Assembly (NCBI GenBank): GCA_963556195.1
Contig: CAUVYP010000587.1
Span: 1-64,000 of the forward strand
Direction of reading: 5' to 3'
DNA: 64,000 nucleotides
Source: Sepiola atlantica
Lineage: Eukaryota; Mollusca; Cephalopoda; Sepiida; Sepiolidae
The stretch's first letter is position 1; each line of letters opens with the position of its first letter. This document shows positions 1 through 8,500 of the stretch, piece after piece. Below the pieces are notes generated by a model. It had not been told where the DNA came from. It saw only the letters and a program-made list of their open reading frames with translations, and did no database searches. A program made the translations under genes and the position numbers.

Positions 1-123
1 ACGAAACTTTGCAGACAGTCGCGGATAGGCCTTTTCTACTGAAGTACCAAGTTTCAGAAGTGCAGCTCTTGTACTGCCGGAGATATGTCGATACAAACTG
101 AATACGCAAAACATCAACAAAAT
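1..123. repeat. Partial K-type monomer at left edge
   Basis: This is the right-hand part of a monomer whose first bases lie outside the window. It carries the K block (gacagtcgcggatagg) followed by the constant gaagtaccaag segment and the ordinary aaaacatcaac right edge. A K unit before an A* unit is the usual order in this part of the array. Confidence 0.9.
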
Positions 124-309
124 TTAGCGCGTTTTAAAGTTGATATCGCTTTTGTTTATAACTTCCACATTTATTCGAATTGTGCAACGAAACTTTGCAC
201 AGATTAGCGGAGTCACATTTTCTACTGAAGTACCAAGTTTCAGAAGTGCAGCTCTTGTACTGCCGTAGATATGTCGATACAAACTGAATACGCAAACTAT
301 CAACAAAAT
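124..309. repeat. Reference A* monomer (boundary variant)
   Basis: This has an A-type block but a distinctive right edge, aaactatc in place of aaaacatc, and is followed across the unit boundary by tagtgcgattt in place of tagcgcgtttt. It also has ccgtagat in place of ccggagat, a feature of one A* subclass. A* units recur 54 times in the window and in 51 cases the next monomer is H or V type. Confidence 0.9.
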
Positions 310-495
310 TTAGTGCGATTTAAAGTTAGATTCGCTTTTGTTTATAACTTCACCATTCTTTAGAATTGTGCAACGAAACTTTGCAGAGATAAGCGGAGTC
401 ACATGCTCTACTGAAGTACCAAGTTTCAGAAGTGCAGCTCTTTTACTGCCGGAGATATGTCGATACAAACTGAATACGCAAAACATCAACAAAAT
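310..495. repeat. Reference H-type monomer
   Basis: This is the most diverged full monomer class. It begins tagtgcgattt, has gttagattc or gttagtatc where others have gttgatatc (so the GATATC site is lost), caccattctttag in place of ccacatttattcg, and the block gagataagcgg ending atgct. The right half then rejoins the common sequence. The subform gttagattc here is shared only with the units at 1612, 56616 and 57918. Confidence 0.92.
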
Positions 496-552
496 TTAGC
501 GCGTTTTAAAGTTGATATCGCTTTTGTTTATAACTTCCACATTTATTCGAAT

Positions 553-573
553 TGTGCAACGAAACTTTGCACA
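553..573. repeat. Perfect dyad TGTGCAA - 7 bp - TTGCACA
   Basis: The left arm TGTGCAA (553-559) is the exact reverse complement of the right arm TTGCACA (567-573), with spacer cgaaact. The right arm runs into the first bases of the variable block. In A, A*, E, N and W monomers the dyad is 7 bp. In H, V, K and R monomers ttgcag replaces ttgcac and the dyad shrinks to 5 bp. A few A units have ttgcgc, which also breaks it (6634, 9424, 63498). This is a possible protein-binding site; function is inferred only. Confidence 0.7.
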
Positions 574-593
574 GATTAGCGGAGTCACATTTT
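572..593. repeat. Variable block within the monomer (A version)
   Basis: These 22 bp correspond to monomer positions 77-98. Most type-defining differences fall here: K differs from A at 9 positions, R at 8 and H at 4, without length change. Outside the block, most monomers differ from the common form at only a few sites. The same interval is variable in every monomer of the array. Confidence 0.9.
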
Positions 594-600
594 CTACTGA

Positions 601-633
601 AGTACCAAGTTTCAGAAGTGCAGCTCTTGTACT
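601..633. repeat. Bulged inverted repeat AGTACcAAG / CTTGTACT
   Basis: AGTACCAAG (601-609) can pair with CTTGTACT (626-633) with one unpaired C, leaving a 16-base loop. The right arm is itself polymorphic between monomers: cttgtact in most, ttttact in H and many K units, tttgtact after 'cagct' in another subclass, and cgtgtact in a third. These changes weaken the stem, so structure is not strictly conserved. Confidence 0.55.
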
Positions 634-1053
634 GCCGGAGATATGTCGATACAAACTGAATACGCAAAACATCAACAAAATTTAGCGCGTTTTAAAGTTG
701 ATATCGCTTTTGTTTATAACTTCCACATTTATTCGAATTGTGCAACGAAACTTTGCACAGATTAGCGGAGTCACATTTTCTACTGAAGTACCAAGTTTCA
801 GAAGTGCAGCTCTTGTACTGCCGGAAGTATGTCGATACAAACTGAATACGCAAAACATCAACAAAATTTAGCGCGTTTTAAAGTTGATATCGCTTTTGTT
901 TATAACTTCCACATTTATTCGAATTGTGCAACGAAACTTTGCACAGATTAGCGGAGTCACATTTTCTACTGAAGTACCAAGTTTCAGAAGTGCAGCTTTT
1001 GTACTGCCGGAGATATGTCGATACAAACTGAATACGCAAAACATCAACAAAAT

Positions 1054-1239
1054 TTAGCGCGTTTTAATGTGGATATCGCTTTTGTTTATAACTTCAACAT
1101 TTATTCGAATTGTGCCACGAAACTTTGCAGAGATAAACGGAGTCACATGCACTACTGAAGTACCAAGTTTCAGAAGTGCAGCTCTTTTACTGCCGGAGAT
1201 ATGTCGATACAAACTGAATACGCAAAACATCAACAAAAT
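1054..1239. repeat. Reference V-type monomer (ordinary left half)
   Basis: The block is gagataagcgg-like with an atgca ending (this copy reads gagataaacgg), and the unit has gtgccacg in place of gtgcaacg. Its left half is A-like. Other V units, for example at 5704 and 8494, instead have the H-like left half with caccattc and always follow an A* unit. V therefore exists as two recombinant forms, A-like left plus V block and H-like left plus V block. Confidence 0.88.
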
Positions 1240-1425
1240 TTAGCGCGTTTTAAAGTGGATATCGCTTTTGTTTATAACTTCCACATTTATTCGAATTGTG
1301 CAACGAAACTTTGCAGACAGTCGCGGATAGGCCTTTTCTACTGAAGTACCAAGTTTCAGAAGTGCAGCTCTTGTACTGCCGGAGATATGTCGATACAAAC
1401 TGAATACGCAAAACATCAACAAAAT
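1240..1425. repeat. Reference K-type monomer
   Basis: The 22-bp block is gacagtcgcggataggcc followed by tttt. It differs from the A block at 9 of 22 positions while the rest of the unit is nearly identical to A. Most K units, including this one, also carry gtggatatc in place of gttgatatc near the left end. Some, for example at 8122 and 10540, do not, which shows that the two sites can be separated. Confidence 0.92.
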
Positions 1426-2355
1426 TTAGCGCGTTTTAAAGTTGATATCGCTTTTGTTTATAACTTCCACATTTATTCGAATTGTGCAACGAAACTTTGC
1501 ACAGATTAGCGGAGTCACATTTTCTACTGAAGTACCAAGTTTCAGAAGTGCAGCTCTTGTACTGCCGTAGATATGTCGATACAAACTGAATACGCAAACT
1601 ATCAACAAAATTTAGTGCGATTTAAAGTTAGATTCGCTTTTGTTTATAACTTCACCATTCTTTAGAATTGTGCAACGAAACTTTGCAGAGATAAGCGGAG
1701 TCACATGCTCTACTGAAGTACCAAGTTTCAGAAGTGCAGCTCTTTTACTGCCGGAGATATGTCGATACAAACTGAATACGCAAAACGTCAACAAAATTTA
1801 GCGCGTTTTAAAGTTGATATCGCTTTTGTTTATAACTTCCACATTTATTCGAATTGTGCAACGAAACTTTGCACAGATTAGCGGAGTCACATTTTCTACT
1901 GAAGTACCAAGTTTCAGAAGTGCAGCTCTTGTACTGCCGGAGATATGTCGATACAAACTGAATACGCAAAACATCAACAAAATTTAGCGCGTTTTAAAGT
2001 TGATATCGCTTTTGTTTATAACTTCCACATTTATTCGAATTGTGCAACGAAACTTTGCACAGATTAGCGGAGTCACATTTTCTACTGAAGTACCAAGTTT
2101 CAGAAGTGCAGCTCTTGTACTGCCGGAAGTATGTCGATACAAACTGAATACGCAAAACATCAACAAAATTTAGCGCGTTTTAAAGTTGATATCGCTTTTG
2201 TTTATAACTTCCACATTTATTCGAATTGTGCAACGAAACTTTGCACAGATTAGCGGAGTCACATTTTCTACTGAAGTACCAAGTTTCAGAAGTGCAGCTT
2301 TTGTACTGCCGGAGATATGTCGATACAAACTGAATACGCAAAACATCAACAAAAT

Positions 2356-2541
2356 TTAGCGCGTTTTAAAGTGGATATCGCTTTTGTTTATAACTTCCAC
2401 ATTTATTCGAATTGTGCAACGAAACTTTGCAGACCGTCGCGGAGACACACGTTCTACTGAAGTACCAAGTTTCAGAAGTGCAGCTCTTGTACTGCCGGAG
2501 ATATGTCGATACAAACTGAATACGCAAAACATCAACAAAAT
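2356..2541. repeat. Reference R-type monomer
   Basis: The 22-bp block is gaccgtcgcggagacacacg followed by tt and differs from the A block at 8 of 22 positions. The unit carries the gtggatatc left variant. R units fall into two subclasses. One ends caacaaaat as here. The other ends caactaaat, for example the units starting at 7006, 9982, 43087, 44575 and 46621. Confidence 0.92.
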
Positions 2542-5517
2542 TTAGCGCGTTTTAAAGTTGATATCGCTTTTGTTTATAACTTCCACATTTATTCGAATTG
2601 TGCAACGAAACTTTGCACAGATTAGCGGAGTCACATTTTCTACTGAAGTACCAAGTTTCAGAAGTGCAGCTCTTGTACTGCCGGAGATATGTCGATACAA
2701 ACTGAATACGCAAACTATCAACAAAATTTAGTGCGATTTAAAGTTGATATCGCTTTTGTTTATAACTTCCACATTTATTCGAATTGTGCAACGAAACTTT
2801 GCACAGATTAGCGGAGTCACATTTTCTACTGAAGTACCAAGTTTCAGAAGTGCAGCTCGTGTACTGCCGGAGATATGTCGATACAAACTGAATACGCAAA
2901 ACATCAACAAAATTTAGCGCGTTTTAAAGTTGATATCGCTTTTGTTTATAACTTCCACATTTATTCGAATTGTGCCACGAAACTTTGCAGAGATAAGCGG
3001 AGTCACATGCACTACTGAAGTACCAAGTTTCAGAAGTGCAGCTCTTTTACTGCCGGAGATATGTCGATACAAACTGAATACGCAAAACATCAACAAAATT
3101 TAGCGCGTTTTAAAGTGGATATCGCTTTTGTTTATAACTTCCACATTTATTCGAATTGTGCAACGAAACTTTGCAGACAGTCGCGGATAGGCCTTTTCTA
3201 CTGAAGTACCAAGTTTCAGAAGTGCAGCTCTTGTACTGCCGGAAGTATGTCGATACAAACTGAATACGCAAAACATCAACAAAATTTAGCGCGTTTTAAA
3301 GTTGATATCGCTTTTGTTTATAACTTCCACATTTATTCGAATTGTGCAACGAAACTTTGCACAGATTAGCGGAGTAACATTTTCTACTGAAGTACCAAGT
3401 TTCAGAAGTGCAGCTTTTGTACTGCCGGAGATATGTCGATACAAACTGAATACGCAAAACATCAACAAAATTTAGCGCGTTTTAAAGTGGATATCGCTTT
3501 TGTTTATAACTTCCACATTTATTCGAATTGTGCAACGAAACTTTGCAGACCGTCGCGGAGACACACGTTCTACTGAAGTACCAAGTTTCAGAAGTGCAGC
3601 TCTTGTACTGCCGGAGATATGTCGATACAAACTGAATACGCAAAACATCAACAAAATTTAGCGCGTTTTAAAGTTGATATCGCTTTTGTTTATAACTTCC
3701 ACATTTATTCGAATTGTGCAACGAAACTTTGCACAGATTAGCGGAGTCACATTTTCTACTGAAGTACCAAGTTTCAGAAGTGCAGCTCTTGTACTGCCGG
3801 AGATATGTCGATACAAACTGAATACGCAAACTATCAACAAAATTTAGTGCGATTTAAAGTTGATATCGCTTTTGTTTATAACTTCCACATTTATTCGAAT
3901 TGTGCAACGAAACTTTGCACAGATTAGCGGAGTCACATTTGCTACTGAAGTACCAAGTTTCAGAAGTGCAGCTCTTGTACTGCCGTAGATATGTCGATAC
4001 AAACTGGAGACGCAAAACATCAACAAAATTTAGCGCGTTTTAAAGTTGATATCGCTTTTGTTTATAACTTCCACATTTATTCGAATTGTGCCACGAAACT
4101 TTGCAGAGATAAGCGGAGTCACATGCACTACTGAAGTACCAAGTTTCAGAAGTGCAGCTCTTTTACTGCCGGAGATATGTCGATACAAACTGAATACGCA
4201 AAACATCAACAAAATTTAGCGCGTTTTAAAGTGGATATCGCTTTTGTTTATAACTTCCACATTTATTCGAATTGTGCAACGAAACTTTGCAGACAGTCGC
4301 GGATAGGCCTTTTCTACTGAAGTACCAAGTTTCAGAAGTGCAGCTTTTGTACTGCCGGAGATATGTCGATACAAACTGAATACGCAAAACATCAACAAAA
4401 TTTAGCGCGTTTTAAAGTTGATATCGCTTTTGTTTATAACTTCCACATTTATTCGAATTGTGCAACGAATCTTTGCACAGATTAGCGGAGTCACATTTTC
4501 TACTGAAGTACCAAGTTTCAGAAGTGCAGCTCTTGTACTGCCGTAGATATGTCGATACAAACTGAATACGCAAACTATCAACAAAATTTAGTGCGATTTA
4601 AAGTTAGTATCGCTTTTGTTTATAACTTCACCATTCTTTAGAATTGTGCAACGAAACTTTGCAGAGATAAGCGGAGTCACATGCTCTACTGAAGTACCAA
4701 GTTTCAGAAGTGCAGCTGTTTTACTGCCGGAGATATGTCGATACAAACTCAATACGCAAAACATCAACAAAATTTAGCGCGTTTTAAAGTTGATATCGCT
4801 TTTGTTTATAACTTCCACATTTATTCGAATTGTGCAACGAAACTTTGCACAGATTAGCGGAGTCACATTTTCTACTGAAGTACCAAGTTTCAGAAGTGCA
4901 GCTCTTGTACTGCCGGAGATATGTCGATACAAACTGAATACGCAAAACATCAACAAAATTTAGCGCTTTTTAAAGTTGATATCGCTTTTGTTTATAACTT
5001 CCACATTTATTCGAATTGTGCAACGAAACTTTGCACAGATTAGCGGAGTCACATTTTCTACTGAAGTACCAAGTTTCAGAAGTGCAGCTCTTGTACTGCC
5101 GGAGATATGTCGATACAAACTGAATACGCAAAACATCAACAAAATTTAGCGCGTTTTAAAGTTGATATCGCTTTTGTTTATAACTTCCACATTTATTCGA
5201 ATTGTGCAACGAAACTTTGCACAGATTAGCGGAGTCACATTTTCTACTGAAGTACCAAGTTTCAGAAGTGCAGCTTTTGTACTGCCGGAGATATGTCGAT
5301 ACAAACTGAATACGCAAAACATCAACAAAATTTAGCGCGTTTTAAAGTGGATATCGCTTTTGTTTATAACTTCCACATTTATTCGAATTGTGCAACGAAA
5401 CTTTGCAGACCGTCGCGGAGACACACGTTCTACTGAAGTACCAAGTTTCAGAAGTGCAGCTCTTGTACTGCCGGAGATATGTCGATACAAACTGAATACG
5501 CAAAACATCAACAAAAT
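2542..5517. repeat. Higher-order units of 6, 4 and 6 monomers
   Basis: The order is A* A V K A R (2542), A* N V K (3658) and A* H A A A R (4402-5517). In the first two the A* boundary bases tagtgcgattt are followed by an A-like left half rather than the H-like half, so these units contain an exchange point just inside the monomer. The 4402 unit carries two private marks, cgaatctttgc and gcgctttttaaag, also found in the unit at 60150. Confidence 0.85.
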
Positions 5518-8500
5518 TTAGCGCGTTTTAAAGTTGATATCGCTTTTGTTTATAACTTCCACATTTATTCGAATTGTGCAACGAAACTTTGCACAGATTA
5601 GCGGAGTCACATTTTCTACTGAAGTACCAAGTTTCAGAAGTGCAGCTCTTGTACTGCCGGAGATATGTCGATACAAACTGAATACGCAAACTATCAACAA
5701 AATTTAGTGCGATTTAAAGTTGATATCGCTTTTGTTTATAACTTCACCATTCTTTTGAATTGTGCAACGAAACTTTGCAGAGATAAGCGGAGTCACATGC
5801 ACTACTGAAGTACCAAGTTTCAGAAGTGCAGCTCTTGTACTGCCATAGATATGTCGATACAAACTGAATACGCAAAACATCAACAAAATTTAGCGCGTTT
5901 TAAAGTGGATATCGCTTTTGTTTATAACTTCCACATTTATTCGAATTGTGCAACGAAACTTTGCAGACAGTCGCGGATAGGCCTTTTCTACTGAAGTACC
6001 AAGTTTCAGAAGTGCAGCTCTTGTACTGCCGGAGATATGTCGATACAAACTGAATACGCAAAACATCAACAAAATTTAGCGCGTTTTAAAGTTGATATCG
6101 CTTTTGTTTATAACTTCCACATTTATTCGAATTGTGCAACGAAACTTTGCACAGATTAGCGGAGTCACATTTTCTACTGAAGTACCAAGTTTCAGAAGTG
6201 CAGCTCTTGTACTGCCGTAGATATGTCGATACAAACTGAATACGCAAACTATCAACAAAATTTAGTGCGATTTAAAGTTAGTATCGCTTTTGTTTATAAC
6301 TTCACCATTCTTTAGAATTGTGCAACGAAACTTTGCAGAGATAAGCGGAGTCACATGCTCTACTGAAGTACCAAGTTTCAGAAGTGCAGCTCTTTTACTG
6401 CCGGAGATATGTCGATACAAACTGAATACGCAAAACATCAACACAATTTAGCGCGTTTTAAAGTTGATATCGCTTTTGTTTATAACTTCCACATTTATTC
6501 GAATTGTGCAACGAAACTTTGCACAGATTAGCGGAGTCACATTTTCTACTGAAGTACCAAGTTTCAGAAGTGCAGCTCTTGTACTGCCGGAGATATGTCG
6601 ATACAAACTGAATACGCAAAACATCAACAAAATTTAGCGCGTTTTAAAGTTGATATCGCTTTTGTTTATAACTTCCACATTTATTCGAATTGTGCAACGA
6701 AACTTTGCGCAGATTAGCGGAGTCACATTTTCTACTGAAGTACCAAGTTTCAGAAGTGCAGCTCTTGTACTGCCGGAGATATGTCGATACAAACTGAATA
6801 CGCAAAACATCAACAAAATTTAGCGCGTTTTAAAGTTGATATCGCTTTTGTTTATAACTTCCACATTTATTCGAATTGTGCAACGAAACTTTGCACAGAT
6901 TAGCGGAGTCACATGTACTACCGAAGTACCAAGTTTCAGAAGTGCAGCTCTTGTACTGCCGGAGATATGTCGATACAAACTGAATACGCAAAACATCAAC
7001 AAAATTTAGCGCGTTTTAAAGTGGATATCGCTTTTGTTTATAACTTCCACATTTATTCGAATTGTGCAACGAAACTTTGCAGACCGTCGCGGAGACACAC
7101 GTTCTACTGAAGTACCAAGTTTCAGAAGCGCAGCTCTTGTACTTCCGGAGATATGTCGATACAAACTGAATACGCAAAACATCAACTAAATTTAGCGCGT
7201 TTTAAAGTTGATATCGCTTTTGTTTATAACTTCCACATTTATTCGAATTGTGCAACGAAACTTTGCACAGATTAGCGGAGTCACATTTTCTACTGAAGTA
7301 CCAAGTTTCAGAAGTGCAGCTCTTGTACTGCCGTAGATATGTCGATACAAACTGAATACGCAAACTATCAACAAAATTTAGTGCGATTTAAAGTTAGTAT
7401 CGCTTTTGTTTATAACTTCACCATTCTTTAGAATTGTGCAACGAAACTTTGCAGAGATAAGCGGAGTCACATGCTCTACTGAAGTACCAAGTTTCAGAAG
7501 TGCAGCTCTTTTACTGCCGGAGATATGTCGATACAAACTGAATACGCAAAACATCAACACAATTTAGCGCGTTTTAAAGTTGATATCGCTTTTGTTTATA
7601 ACTTCCACATTTATTCGAATTGTGCAACGAAACTTTGCACAGATTAGCGGAGTCACATTTTCTACTGAAGTACCAAGTTTCAGAAGTGCAGCTCTTGTAC
7701 TGCTGGAGATATGTCGATACAAACAAAATACGCAAAACATCAACAAAATTTAGCGCGTTTTAAAGTTGATATCGCTTTTGTTTATAACTTCCACATTTAT
7801 TCGAAGTGTGCAACGAAACTTTGCACAGATTAGCGGAGTCACATTTTCTACTGAAGTACCAAGTTTCAGAAGTGCAGCTCTTGTACTGCCGGAGATATGT
7901 CGATACAAACTGAATACGCAAAACATCAACAAAATTAAGCGCGTTTTAAAGTTGATATCGCTTTTGTTTATAACTTCCACATTTATTCGAATTGTGCAAC
8001 GAAACTTTGCACAGATTAGCGGAGTCACATGTTCTACTGAAGTACCAAGTTTCAGAAGTGCAGCTCTTGTACTGCCGGAGATATGTCGATACAAACTGAA
8101 TACGCAAAACATCAACAAAATTTAGCGCGTTTTAAAGTTGATATCGCTTTTGTTTATAACTTCCACATTTATTCGAATTGTGCAACGAAACTTTGCAGAC
8201 AGTCGCGGATAGGCCTTTTCTACTGAAGTACCAAGTTTCAGAAGTGCAGCTCTTGTACTGCCGGAGATATGTCGATACAAACTGAATACGCAAAACATCA
8301 ACAAAATTTAGTGCGTTTTAAAGTTGATATCGCTTTTGTTTATAACTTCCACATTTATTCGAATTGTGCAACGAAACTTTGCACAGATTAGCGGAGTCAC
8401 ATTTTCTACTGAAGTACCAAGTTTCAGAAGTGCAGCTCTTGTACTGCCGGAGATATGTCGATACAAACTGAATACGCAAACTATCAACAAAATTTAGTGC

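Larger units (their letters stand above)
496..681. repeat. Reference A-type monomer (commonest form)
   Basis: This unit matches the commonest monomer sequence. It contains 33 G and 36 C in 186 bp (37%) and nine CpG. Landmarks in order are tagcgcg, TTTTAAAG, the GATATC palindrome, tttataacttccac, the ATTCGAAT palindrome, a perfect 7-bp dyad at 553-573, the variable block at 572-593, a bulged inverted repeat at 601-633, gatatgtcgatac and an A-rich right edge. GATATC and TTCGAA occur once in most monomers, so enzymes recognising them should give a 186-bp ladder. Confidence 0.95.
124..2541. repeat. Higher-order units of 7 and 6 monomers
   Basis: The order is A* H A A A V K (124-1425, 1302 bp) then A* H A A A R (1426-2541, 1116 bp). 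The two units share private variants: gttagattc in H, ccggaagt in the fourth monomer and cagctttt in the fifth. They differ only in how they end (V K against R). The same two units occur in the same order at 56430-58847. Confidence 0.88.

Noticed and set aside
7766..8125. 119-codon plus-strand frame, and a similar one at 50786-51145
   Set aside because: These arise only because a single substitution (aattaag for aatttag) removes a stop at one monomer boundary, joining two repeat frames. The overlapping minus-strand frame is joined in the same way, as expected for a repeat artefact.
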